Source of the DNA: Actinomycetales bacterium
Lineage (GTDB): Bacteria > Actinomycetota > Actinomycetes > S36-B12
Length of the DNA: 60,263 bases
Assembly: GCA_016125355.1 (NCBI GenBank)
Contig: WGLX01000011.1
Coordinates: forward strand, 1 to 60,263
Direction: 5' to 3'
Part shown: piece after piece, positions 8,797 to 16,361 of the stretch
How positions within the stretch are numbered: position 1 is the stretch's first letter
Layout of the letters: each line of letters begins with the position of its first letter
Translations under genes and position numbers: made by a program
Notes under the pieces: model-generated
What the model was told of the DNA's origin: nothing
The model's database searches: none
The model's input: only the letters and a program-made list of their open reading frames with translations

Positions 8797-10260
8797 CTAC
8801 TCCTTCCACCCGTTCGGTGCGTAGACGGTGTTCTTGACGTCGGCGTAGAAGTCGAAGGACCACACGCCGCCCTCCCGGCCGATGCCGGACTTCTTCGACC
8901 CGCCGAAGGGCGCTGACAGGTCGCGGACGAAGAAGCAGTTGACCCAGATCGTGCCGGCGACGAGGTACCTGCAGAAGTCCTCGGCCCGCTGGCGGTCACC
9001 GCTGACGACGCAGGCCGCCAGTCCGAACTCGGTGCCGTTCGCGAGTTCGAGGCCCTCCTCGTCGGTGTCGAACGTCTGCATGGTGAGGACCGGGCCGAAG
9101 ACCTCCTGGGTGAGGATCTCGCTACCGGCCGGTGCGTCCACGACGAGCGTGGGCCGGAAGTAGTGGCTCCCCAGCTCCGCGTTGACCTCGCCGCCGTAGG
9201 CGATCGTGGCGCCGTCGGCCCGGGCCCGGTCCACGAACCCCTGCACGCGCTCGATGTGCTTGAGGTGGATGTTGGGCCCGATCTGGGTCTCCTCGTCCCG
9301 CGGGTCGCCCTGCCGGATCTGCGCCGCCCGCTCGCGGAACCGCTCGGTGAAGGCGTCGGCGATGCCCCGCTGCACCAGCAGCCGGGTGCCGGCGAGGCAG
9401 ACCTGCCCCGCGTTGTCGTACTGCTCGATGGCCAGATCGACGGCGAGGTCGAGGTCCGCGTCGTCGAGGATCACCGTCGGGCTCTTGCCGCCCAGCTCGA
9501 AGGAGCAGGGCGTGAGGTTGTCGGCTGCGGCGCGGGCGATGACCTTCGCGGTGGGCACCGATCCGGTGAAGCAGATGCGGGCGACGTCGGGATGGGACGT
9601 GAGGGGTGCTCCGGCCTCGGTGCCGAAGCCCTGGACCACGTTGAAGACCCCGTCGGGGAGCCCTGCCTCGTGGGCGAGGTCGGCGAAGTAGGACGCGGTG
9701 AGCGGCGCCCACTCCGGCGGCTTCAGGACGACCGTGTCCCCGGAGGCGAGGGCGGGGCCGATGCGCCAGGTCGCCAGCATCAGCGGGGCGTTCCAGGGCG
9801 TGATGATGACGGCGACGCCGGACGGATCCCAGGACACGTGGTTGGTGTGGCCCCGCGTCTCGAACTCGGGGTGGTGCAACCGGTTGATGGCGTAGTCGGC
9901 GAAGAAGCGGATGTTCATGGCCACCCGGGGCATGACGCCGCGCCGGTGGGAGCGCAGGAGCGAGCCGTTGTCGAGGGTCTCGATCTGCGCCAGTTCCTCG
10001 ACGTGCGCCTCGATCGAGTCCGCGAGACGGAACAGGATCTCGCCGCGCTCCTCGGCGGTCATGCGGGACCAGACGGGGAAGGCGGCCTTGGCGGCGGCGA
10101 CGGCAGCGTCGGCCTCAGCCCGGCCGCCGCGGGAGATGTGCCCGAGCACGCGCCCGTCGACGGGCGACACGGACTCGAAGGTCTCGGCCGAGGCGATGCG
10201 CTGACCGCCGATCCAGTGCCGGGTGTCGACGTCGACGCCGGCGATGGTGATCGTGGACAT
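8797..10260 (-). CDS. NAD(P)-dependent aldehyde dehydrogenase, HpaE-like
   Basis: 487 residues. It has the full ALDH signature: ITPWNAP oxyanion Asn region, catalytic-base Glu in FELGGKSP and nucleophilic Cys in GQVCLAGTR. Position directly before an HpaD-like dioxygenase suggests oxidation of a ring-cleavage semialdehyde (5-carboxymethyl-2-hydroxymuconate semialdehyde in the known pathway). It is the first gene of the operon. A palindrome at 10301-10319, about 41 bases before the ATG, is one of five putative MarR operators. Confidence 0.9.
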   Translation of the reverse strand: MSTITIAGVDVDTRHWIGGQRIASAETFESVSPVDGRVLGHISRGGRAEADAAVAAAKAAFPVWSRMTAEERGEILFRLADSIEAHVEELAQIETLDNGSLLRSHRRGVMPRVAMNIRFFADYAINRLHHPEFETRGHTNHVSWDPSGVAVIITPWNAPLMLATWRIGPALASGDTVVLKPPEWAPLTASYFADLAHEAGLPDGVFNVVQGFGTEAGAPLTSHPDVARICFTGSVPTAKVIARAAADNLTPCSFELGGKSPTVILDDADLDLAVDLAIEQYDNAGQVCLAGTRLLVQRGIADAFTERFRERAAQIRQGDPRDEETQIGPNIHLKHIERVQGFVDRARADGATIAYGGEVNAELGSHYFRPTLVVDAPAGSEILTQEVFGPVLTMQTFDTDEEGLELANGTEFGLAACVVSGDRQRAEDFCRYLVAGTIWVNCFFVRDLSAPFGGSKKSGIGREGGVWSFDFYADVKNTVYAPNGWKE

Positions 10261-10300
10261 GAAGCTCCTACGGGACGGCAGGTGGTCGAGTCATCCTAGG

Positions 10301-10319
10301 TCGTTCGGTTCCAAACGGA
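10301..10319. promoter_or_regulatory. putative MarR operator 1, hpaE-like/puuD-like divergent promoter
   Basis: TCGTTCGGTTCCAAACGGA, with core GTTCGG-TT-CCAAAC, one mismatch from a perfect palindrome. It lies between the divergent genes at 10260 (minus) and 10367 (plus). On the minus strand it falls between a possible -35 (TTTCCG, 10321-10316) and -10 (TAGGAT, 10298-10293). Four more copies of the motif occur at neighbouring genes. Confidence 0.6.
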
Positions 10320-10366
10320 AAGCAGAATGGTCGTGAATAGTGCATCCTGTGCCCGGAGGAGGAGCC

Positions 10367-11059
10367 GTGTCCCGACCTGTCATCGCCGTTCCCGGCCGTT
10401 TCACCGAGTCCGCCAGCGCTCTGCGCTACCGGGGTGTCGTCGCTGCCCGCAAGCTGCTCGAGGCCGTGTGGGCGGCGGGGGGCGATCCGCACGTCCTCCT
10501 CCCGGCCGACGGAGCGGACGCCTTCGACTGGGCGTCCCGGCTGCGGGGGGTCGACGGGGTGCTCCTGCCCGGCGGGGGCGACGTCAACCCGCGCCGCTAC
10601 GGCGGGGACTCGACGCATGTGTCGCTGTACGACGTCGACGAGCTGCAGGACGAGACGGACTTCACCCTGGCCCGGTACGCCCTGGAGCATGGCGTGCCGA
10701 CCCTGGCCGTGTGCCGGGGCCTGCACGTCGTCAACGCCCTGCTGGGCGGCACGCTGGTGATCGACATGGACGTGCACCACCGGCACCACGTGCACGAGGT
10801 CTCCGTGGACGACCCGGCCGACGTGCTGGGCGTGGGCAACCGGCCGATCACCTGCTCGTGCTACCACCACCAGGCGATCGACCAGGTGGCGGAGGGCATT
10901 TCCGTCCTGGGACGTGCCGAGGACGGGGTCGTCGAGGCGGTCTCCATCGAGTCCGCCGGCTGGGCGGCCGGCATCCAGTGGCATCCGGAGGACACCTACG
11001 ACGTCGACCCGGATCAGCTGCTCCCGTTCCGCAAGCTCGTGGCCGAGGCCAGCCGGTAG
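10367..11059 (+). CDS. class I glutamine amidotransferase-like hydrolase, PuuD-type (gamma-glutamyl-GABA hydrolase family)
   Basis: 230 residues, peptidase C26 family. The triad is visible: Cys in LAVCRGLHVVN, and His and Glu in IQWHPED. Relatives hydrolyse gamma-glutamyl-GABA or other gamma-glutamyl amides in polyamine breakdown. The GTG at 10367 is preferred over the upstream GTG at 10340 because GGAGGAGG (10356-10363) sits just before it. It reads away from the ring-cleavage operon and shares its operator region. Two other glutaminase-type hydrolases and two glutamine-synthetase-like ligases lie within 20 kb, consistent with gamma-glutamylated intermediates. Confidence 0.87.
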   Translation: MSRPVIAVPGRFTESASALRYRGVVAARKLLEAVWAAGGDPHVLLPADGADAFDWASRLRGVDGVLLPGGGDVNPRRYGGDSTHVSLYDVDELQDETDFTLARYALEHGVPTLAVCRGLHVVNALLGGTLVIDMDVHHRHHVHEVSVDDPADVLGVGNRPITCSCYHHQAIDQVAEGISVLGRAEDGVVEAVSIESAGWAAGIQWHPEDTYDVDPDQLLPFRKLVAEASR

Positions 11060-11071
11060 TCGGGTGACGCC

Positions 11072-11566
11072 ATGGCCGACCTGAACCGCGCGAACGACCT
11101 GGCACACGTCCCGGACAGCGTCGCCGCCGCCGTGACGGCGTCCTCCGGGCTGGCTGCCGCCTCCGACCCGGGGCCGTTCTTCCACGGCACGAGCGTGCCG
11201 CTCGCCCCGGGTGCCCGGCTGGCCCCGGGGTACCCGTCGAACTACCGTTCCGACGTCCTCATGAACCACATCTACTTCACCGCGCTGAAGGATGGCGCGG
11301 GCCTCGCGGCAGAGATCGCCGTCCTGCTGACCGGCAATCCCACCGCCCACGTGTACCTGATCGAGCCGACCGGTGAGTACGAGAACGACCCGAACGTCAC
11401 CGACAAGAAGTTCCCCGGCAATCCGACCCGCTCCTATCGCTCCGCGCACCCGCTCGTGATCATCAACGAGGTCCACGATTGGGTGCGGCTGACCGACGAG
11501 CAACGCACCATGTGGCGGGAACGTCTCGCTGCCATGACTCCGGACAACGCCCCCATCATCAACTAG
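11072..11566 (+). CDS. arr: rifamycin ADP-ribosyltransferase family protein (Arr)
   Basis: 164 residues. After about 35 poorly conserved residues the sequence follows Arr closely: FFHGT (His38), GYPSNY, NHIYFTAL, then YLIEPTGEYENDP and KKFPGNPTRSYRS. The family transfers ADP-ribose from NAD to the C-23 hydroxyl of rifampicin. The gene starts 12 bases after the puuD-like stop, so it is probably co-transcribed with a catabolic hydrolase, which is unusual for a resistance gene. Whether it protects against a natural rifamycin or modifies something else is unknown. The N-terminal extension compared with short Arr proteins is noted. Confidence 0.88.
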   Translation: MADLNRANDLAHVPDSVAAAVTASSGLAAASDPGPFFHGTSVPLAPGARLAPGYPSNYRSDVLMNHIYFTALKDGAGLAAEIAVLLTGNPTAHVYLIEPTGEYENDPNVTDKKFPGNPTRSYRSAHPLVIINEVHDWVRLTDEQRTMWRERLAAMTPDNAPIIN

Positions 11567-11572
11567 GGGAGG

Positions 11573-12070
11573 TCAGTCCTCCTCGACGGCGGTGACGAGG
11601 GTGCGGAGCATCTCGGCGGCGTCCTCCTTCTGGCCACGGGGCAGGAGCCGGGTGACTTCGCGCTCCTGCGCGTTGATCTGCGGGAAGATCCGCGTGATCA
11701 ACCGCTTGCCGCTCGGGGTCAGCGCTACCAGCACGAGGCGGCCATCCGCGTCGCTCTTGGTGCGCTGCAGGAGGCCGCGCCTCTCCAGCGTCGCGAGCAC
11801 GCCGCTCAGGGTGGCCTTGGAGACGCCGACCTCCTCGGCGACGACCCGGGTCTCCGCGGGTCCCCAGATCCAGGTCACCCACAGGACGACGAAGGCCGTC
11901 CACGTGAGGTCCGCCGGCGTGAGCACCACGCGCTCCATGTGATTGCGCACCGCGTTGGCCGCGCGGAACAGGTTCGACACGACATGCATGGACTCCATGT
12001 CCAGTTCGAGACCGGCGATGCGCGACTCTGCGGCTCGCTCGGTCTCGGCCAACGTGTGTGGTCCGGCCAC
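11573..12070 (-). CDS. MarR family transcriptional regulator
   Basis: 165 residues with a central winged helix-turn-helix: VAEEVGVSKATLSGVLATLE is the recognition helix region, followed by the wing KSDADGRLVLVALT. MarR proteins usually bind palindromes as dimers and release on binding an aromatic ligand. The GTG start at 12070 has GGAGGG just upstream. It lies in the middle of the catabolic island, and a copy of the shared palindrome sits 53 bases upstream of its start, so it is the obvious candidate regulator of itself and of the four other marked promoters. Confidence 0.9.
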   Translation of the reverse strand: MAGPHTLAETERAAESRIAGLELDMESMHVVSNLFRAANAVRNHMERVVLTPADLTWTAFVVLWVTWIWGPAETRVVAEEVGVSKATLSGVLATLERRGLLQRTKSDADGRLVLVALTPSGKRLITRIFPQINAQEREVTRLLPRGQKEDAAEMLRTLVTAVEED

Positions 12071-12122
12071 GGGCCCTCCCTCGATTAGTGGCCGACCCTA
12101 GAGGATTCCGGCGACAGAAGGG

Positions 12123-12140
12123 TCGTTTGGGCCCTAAGAA
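12123..12140. promoter_or_regulatory. putative MarR operator 2, upstream of the marR gene
   Basis: TCGTTTGGGCCCTAAGAA, core GTTTGG-GC-CCTAAG, the weakest palindrome of the set. It overlaps the stop codon of the Rieske-like gene and lies 53-70 bases before the MarR start, where autoregulation would be expected. Confidence 0.5.
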
Positions 12141-13150
12141 CCTTCGGCCGCCCGCAGCGAGGCCACGATCTCGCGGATCTTCAGGCCGACGGCGTCCGCA
12201 TTGACGTTGACCTCGGGGCCCGGCCCGTCGATGTCGAGGACGTCCTGCACGATCTCCATGGCATCGATCACGCGGTCGTAGTAGTCGGTGAAGATGCTGT
12301 CGAGGTACTGGTCCACCGCCCGGTTCCCCAGCGCGAAGTCGCGGCTCACCGCCCAGAGGAGGCGGCTGCTGGACTCGTCGATCGGCGTGACCAGCTGGGT
12401 GAAGCGCAGTCGCACCCAGCTGCCGTCCTCGCCCTGCGCGTCCCAGTGGTCGACCCACACGGCCGGTGAAGGGAAGAAGCCGGACTGCTCCGTGCGATAC
12501 GGCGCATCGAGGGGGCAGCCCACGATCTCGGCCTGCCATGCGGGCAGGGGCGCGGGCGGGAAGTCGCGATGCAGGGAGACCGAGGTCTCGCTCACCACGA
12601 CGTCCAGAGGCGGGGGCGCCGTGTCGAGGACCGCCGGCGCGATCTCGGGTGCGACGAAGGGCACCTGTGTCACGTCGGCGAAGTTCTCGTGCAGGAGCAG
12701 GAAGGACGCCAGGACCTCCTCCTCCCCGGACACCGTCGACCATGAGTCGCTGTCCAGCCAGGGCAGCTCGGGGATCCGGTGCAGTGCGGCGCGCCCGGGC
12801 TCGCCGAGCCAGACCCAGACGAGGCCATCGGACTCACGCACCGGGTACGAGACGACGCGGGCGCCATAGGGCACGTGCGGCTGGGTTGGCACCGAGACGC
12901 AGGCCCCATCGGGCCCGAAGACGAATCCGCAGAGGCCACAGCGCACGGTGTCGCCGATGAGCTCACCCGCGCTGAGCGGGTAGGCGCGGTGGGCGCAGCG
13001 GTCCTCGAGGGCGACGGCGACGCCGTCCACCGTGCGGAAGAGCACGAGCGGGAGTCCCGCGGCGCGGATCGGCAGGAGTTCGCGGTCGACCTCGTCGGAC
13101 GTGGCGGGTGCGTACCAGCAGTCGCGCGGGATCGCAGGGGGTGTCTTCAT
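12134..13150 (-). CDS. Rieske-type oxygenase-like protein with degenerate metal sites
   Basis: 338 residues resembling the single-component oxygenases of the vanillate demethylase group: N-terminal Rieske domain (about 10-110), then a catalytic-like domain. The first Rieske motif is intact (Cys52, His54 in RCAHRAYPLS). In the second, RCGLCGF, Cys71 is present but the expected histidine is Cys74. In the mononuclear-iron motif ENFADVTQVPFVA, Asp159 is kept while the two expected histidines are Gln162 and Ala167. The reading frame is intact and operonic, so this looks like a deliberate loss rather than decay. Normal hydroxylation by this protein is unlikely. It ends an operon with a P450 and an iron-sulfur flavoprotein reductase. 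Confidence 0.85.
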   Translation of the reverse strand: MKTPPAIPRDCWYAPATSDEVDRELLPIRAAGLPLVLFRTVDGVAVALEDRCAHRAYPLSAGELIGDTVRCGLCGFVFGPDGACVSVPTQPHVPYGARVVSYPVRESDGLVWVWLGEPGRAALHRIPELPWLDSDSWSTVSGEEEVLASFLLLHENFADVTQVPFVAPEIAPAVLDTAPPPLDVVVSETSVSLHRDFPPAPLPAWQAEIVGCPLDAPYRTEQSGFFPSPAVWVDHWDAQGEDGSWVRLRFTQLVTPIDESSSRLLWAVSRDFALGNRAVDQYLDSIFTDYYDRVIDAMEIVQDVLDIDGPGPEVNVNADAVGLKIREIVASLRAAEGS

Positions 13151-13161
13151 CCTCGGCTCCC

Positions 13162-14133
13162 TCAGAGGTCGAGCGTCAGTCGGCCGGACCGGCAGCGGGA
13201 CACGCAGATCATGATGGTCTCGTTGCTGGCCTTCTCCTCGTCGTTGAGGACGGAATCGCGGTGGTCGACGTCACCGTCGATCACCACCGTCTCGCAGGTG
13301 CCGCAGATGCCCTCGTGGCAGGAGCCCAGCACACTGATGCCGTGGTCCTGCACGGCATCGAAGATCGAGCGGTCGGCGGGGACCGTGATCGTGATCCCGG
13401 TGCGGGCCAGCTCGACCTCGAACTCGGTGTCGACCGCCCCTTCGGTGGCCTTGGCGGCGAACCGCTCGAGGTGGAGGCTGCCGGGCGGCCATGACCCGCA
13501 GCGCTGCTCGACCGCGCCCAGCAGGCCCTCGGGTCCGCACGTGTAGACCAGCGTGCCCGGACGCGGTGTGCCGAGCCGCTCGTCCAGTGCGGAAGTCATG
13601 AGCGCGACGTCATTGCCGGGCAGGAGGGTCACGCGGTCGCCGTACTTCGTGAGCTCCGGAAGGAATGCCATCGAAGCCTCGCTGCGGCCGCCGTAGAGCA
13701 GCGACCACTCGGCTCCGGCCGCCTCGGCCTCGGCGATCATCGGCAGCATAGGGGTGATCCCGATGCCGCCCGCGATGAACACATAGCGGGGCGAGGCCAC
13801 GAGGGGGAAGTGGTTGCGGGGGCCGCGGATGCGGATCACGCTGCCGTTCTGGACGCTCTCGTGGACGAAGCGCGACCCGCCTCGGCTGTCGGGAGCGTTG
13901 AGGATCCCGACGGTGAAGCGCTGGCTGTCCGCCGGCGAGCCGCAGAGCGAGTACTGGCGGGTGATCTCCGGGGTCAGGATGAGGTCGATGTGCGCACCCG
14001 GGGTCCACTCCGGCAGCGGCTCGCCGTCAGGGTGGACCAGGGTGACCGTCACGACGTCCTCGGCGACGGTCTCGTACGACTCGACGACGAGGTCGCTCTC
14101 GAACTCCCGGAGCCTGGTCTCGGTCTCCGTCAT
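13162..14133 (-). CDS. phthalate dioxygenase reductase-type flavoprotein with C-terminal plant-type [2Fe-2S] domain
   Basis: 323 residues in the order flavin domain (RQYSLCGSP, about 67-75), NAD domain (GGIGITPM, then YTCGPEGLL), and ferredoxin domain with CHEGICGTCE plus the distal Cys near MICVSRC. The family moves electrons from NAD(P)H to Rieske oxygenases, and some members serve P450s. It sits three bases after the P450 gene and 11 bases before the Rieske-like gene. Since the Rieske-like protein lacks catalytic ligands, the P450 may be the true electron acceptor. Confidence 0.9.
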   Translation of the reverse strand: MTETETRLREFESDLVVESYETVAEDVVTVTLVHPDGEPLPEWTPGAHIDLILTPEITRQYSLCGSPADSQRFTVGILNAPDSRGGSRFVHESVQNGSVIRIRGPRNHFPLVASPRYVFIAGGIGITPMLPMIAEAEAAGAEWSLLYGGRSEASMAFLPELTKYGDRVTLLPGNDVALMTSALDERLGTPRPGTLVYTCGPEGLLGAVEQRCGSWPPGSLHLERFAAKATEGAVDTEFEVELARTGITITVPADRSIFDAVQDHGISVLGSCHEGICGTCETVVIDGDVDHRDSVLNDEEKASNETIMICVSRCRSGRLTLDL

Positions 14134-14136
14134 CGG

Positions 14137-15396
14137 CTACTTGGCCTTGATCCGGACGGGGAAGCGCTTGACTCCGTTGACGAAGTTGCTGCGCACCCGC
14201 TCGATCTCGCCGGTCTGCTCGATGGAGGCCAGCCGGGGGAGCAGCTCCTCGAAGAGGATCCGGATCTCCAGGCGTGCGAGGTTCGCCCCCAGGCAGGTGT
14301 GCGGCCCCTTCCCGAAGGTCATGTGGTCGTTCGGGAAGCGGGTGAGGTCGAGGTCGTAAGGGTTGTCGAACTTCTGCGGGTCGCGGTTGCCGGCCGCGAA
14401 CCACGTGACGATCTTGTCGCCGGCCTTCACCGTCTTGCCGTGCAGCTCGACGTCGCGCGTGGCGGTGCGCCGGAAGTGGTAGACCGGGGATGCGTAGCGG
14501 ATGAGCTCCTCGACCATGCTTTGCGACTTGTCCATGTTGTCGAGGAAGTACTGCATCTGATCGGGGTTGTCCATGAGCGCCTTCATCGACAGCGTCATGG
14601 CCTGGCGCGTGGTCTCGTTGCCGGCGACGACGAGCAGCAGGAAGTAGTTGTCGAAGTCGGTGTCGGACAGCGGGATCCCGTCCTCGGGGAGCCGGTTGAC
14701 CAGCTTGCTGACCAGGTCGTCCCCGTCGCCGCCGCGGCGCTGCTTGGCCAGCTCGCGTCCGTACTCGAAGACCTCGAGCGAGACCGGGTTGCGGAAGGGC
14801 AGGTGCTTGTACTTCTGGGCCTCATCGCTGTCGACGAGCACCTTGGAGAGCTCCGGATCGGAGAAGCCGACGATGGTGTTGCCCCATTCGATCAGCGTCG
14901 GGGTCATCTCGTCGGGCACGTCGAGCAGGCGGGCGAGCACGTTGATGGGGAAGTCGGCGGCGATGGCCTCGACGAAGTCGACGTCCTCCTTCTCAAGGGC
15001 CAGGTCGATCGACGTGCGGGCAAGTCCGCGGAGGAAGTCCTCATATCGGCGGAGCTGGGCCACGCTGAAGTCGCGGGCGAGCAGCTTGCGGAGCGCTTGG
15101 TGGCGGGTGCCGTCGCTCTCCAGGATGGAGCGGCGCAGGTCCTGGAACTCCTCGGGCGGCTCCTCGAGGTTCGTGAACTTCGTCGACGTGAACGTGTCCG
15201 AGTCCTTGTCGACCATCTCGATGTCGTCGTACTGGACGACGGACCAGAATCCGTGCCCGTCGCTGTGCAGCTCGTCCTGCCAGTGCAGCGGGTCCTCGTT
15301 GCGGAGGGTCTCGAACATCCCCCACGCCTCGTTGTGGACGAAGTAGTCCAGGTTGGTCAGGTCGACGTCCGCGAGGGGAATGGGAGTGGGTTGCAT
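14137..15396 (-). CDS. cytochrome P450
   Basis: 419 residues. The I-helix oxygen-binding motif is VAGNETTR, the K-helix ExxR is EELIRY, and the haem-binding loop is FGKGPHTCLG with thiolate Cys368. The C-terminus SNFVNGVKRFPV is shared with the P450 at 25662-26900 and resembles CYP125/142-type enzymes, though the substrate cannot be assigned. First gene of the P450-reductase-Rieske-like operon. A perfect copy of the putative MarR operator lies 35-53 bases upstream, directly after a plausible -10. Confidence 0.92.
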   Translation of the reverse strand: MQPTPIPLADVDLTNLDYFVHNEAWGMFETLRNEDPLHWQDELHSDGHGFWSVVQYDDIEMVDKDSDTFTSTKFTNLEEPPEEFQDLRRSILESDGTRHQALRKLLARDFSVAQLRRYEDFLRGLARTSIDLALEKEDVDFVEAIAADFPINVLARLLDVPDEMTPTLIEWGNTIVGFSDPELSKVLVDSDEAQKYKHLPFRNPVSLEVFEYGRELAKQRRGGDGDDLVSKLVNRLPEDGIPLSDTDFDNYFLLLVVAGNETTRQAMTLSMKALMDNPDQMQYFLDNMDKSQSMVEELIRYASPVYHFRRTATRDVELHGKTVKAGDKIVTWFAAGNRDPQKFDNPYDLDLTRFPNDHMTFGKGPHTCLGANLARLEIRILFEELLPRLASIEQTGEIERVRSNFVNGVKRFPVRIKAK

Positions 15397-15430
15397 GGAT
15401 TCTCCAGACGGGATGGGAGGACGTGGCGAA

Positions 15431-15449
15431 TCGTTCGGGTCCGAACGGA
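15431..15449. promoter_or_regulatory. putative MarR operator 3 (perfect palindrome), P450 operon
   Basis: TCGTTCGGGTCCGAACGGA. The core GTTCGG-GT-CCGAAC has perfectly complementary arms. It covers the expected transcription start of the P450 operon, just downstream of the -10 at 15456-15451, a position suited to repression. Confidence 0.65.
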
Positions 15450-15450
15450 C

Positions 15451-15480
15451 AGGCTAGATAGCCGATCGGCGGCGGGTCAA
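15451..15480 (-). promoter_or_regulatory. candidate sigma-70 promoter of the P450 operon
   Basis: On the minus strand TTGACC (15480-15475) and TAGCCT (15456-15451) are separated by 18 bases. The putative MarR operator begins at 15449, immediately downstream. Confidence 0.5.
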
Positions 15481-15524
15481 GCGAAATGGGGAAACCCGTC
15501 GCCTCGACGGCAGCGATGGGGTCG

Positions 15525-16235
15525 TCACGGCGAGTGGGTGGCCACCCGGTCGATGAACGCGTCGACGAGCGTGTGGGCACGACGCGCCGCGTCCTCGCCC
15601 TCGGCGAGGGTGTGCTGGTAGAGGATGTCCGGGTCCTGGCCGTCGGCCTCCGCACCGGCGCGACCGCCGTTCTCCAGCCAGCCTTGGAGGCCGGCCGCCG
15701 TCAGCTCGGGGTGGAACTGCACGGCGAGGTTGCGTCGGAGCACGAACGCCTGCGAGGCCACGGAGTTCCGCGCGATCTCGCGGGCCTCGGGCGGGACCTG
15801 CCATCGGTCGTAGTGCCAGTGGAACCACGGGCCGGGCCCCACGAGGTCGGGTTCCTGGCTCCAGATCGGTGTCCACCCGATCTCCGGCTTGGGGGCCCGA
15901 GCCACCGATCCCCCGTGGGCGCGGGCCAGGAGCTGGCCGCCGAAGCAGATGCCGAACACCGGGACGCCGAACTCGTCGGCCTCCCTCAGCCATTCGATCT
16001 CGGGAAGGAGCCAGTTGCCGATGGTCTCGTCGTCCCACGCCCCCCAGGGGGCACCCATCACGACGAGCGCGTCGAAGCCGCGGGGGTCGGGGAAGCTGTA
16101 GGGCTGGTTCGGCGTGTGGAAGTTCTCCGGGGCCACCACGATCTCCTCCACCACCGCGTAGCCGCGGTGGGCGAACCGCTCCGCCACCGGGCCGGGTGGA
16201 CTGACGTGGTCATGCTGCAGGAACAGTGCGCGCAA
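15525..16235 (-). CDS. class I glutamine amidotransferase-like hydrolase
   Basis: 236 residues with a GMP-synthase-like glutaminase fold. The nucleophile elbow is GICFGGQLLA, and VQFHPE supplies His and Glu. Standalone proteins of this type hydrolyse gamma-glutamyl amides or peptides. It is divergent from a glutamine-synthetase-like ligase (start 16362), the pairing seen in aniline and alkylamine catabolism where one enzyme forms and the other removes the gamma-glutamyl amide. It resembles the hydrolase at 29323-30021, which also partners a glutamine-synthetase-like gene. Substrate unknown. Confidence 0.85.
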   Translation of the reverse strand: MRALFLQHDHVSPPGPVAERFAHRGYAVVEEIVVAPENFHTPNQPYSFPDPRGFDALVVMGAPWGAWDDETIGNWLLPEIEWLREADEFGVPVFGICFGGQLLARAHGGSVARAPKPEIGWTPIWSQEPDLVGPGPWFHWHYDRWQVPPEAREIARNSVASQAFVLRRNLAVQFHPELTAAGLQGWLENGGRAGAEADGQDPDILYQHTLAEGEDAARRAHTLVDAFIDRVATHSP

Positions 16236-16293
16236 GGCTCAACCTCCGACGTGGCAATTGGGGGATCCCTTCCCCCGAGGGGCAAGGAGGTCC

Positions 16294-16326
16294 TAGTATC
16301 CACAAAATCGTTGGGGTCCGAATGAC
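16294..16326. promoter_or_regulatory. candidate -10 and putative MarR operator 4, glutamine-synthetase-like gene
   Basis: TAGTAT at 16294-16299 is a good -10; no clear -35 is visible. Nine bases after it lies TCGTTGGGGTCCGAATGAC (16308-16326), core GTTGGG-GT-CCGAAT, again over the expected transcription start and about 36 bases before the ATG. Confidence 0.55.
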
Positions 16327-16361
16327 TCTTGTCGGATCCGCCATCCATCGCAAGGAGACTC

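Noticed and set aside
12134-13150. Pseudogene call for the Rieske-like gene
   Set aside because: Full-length frame, coupled operon position and concentrated substitutions at ligand positions argue against random decay.
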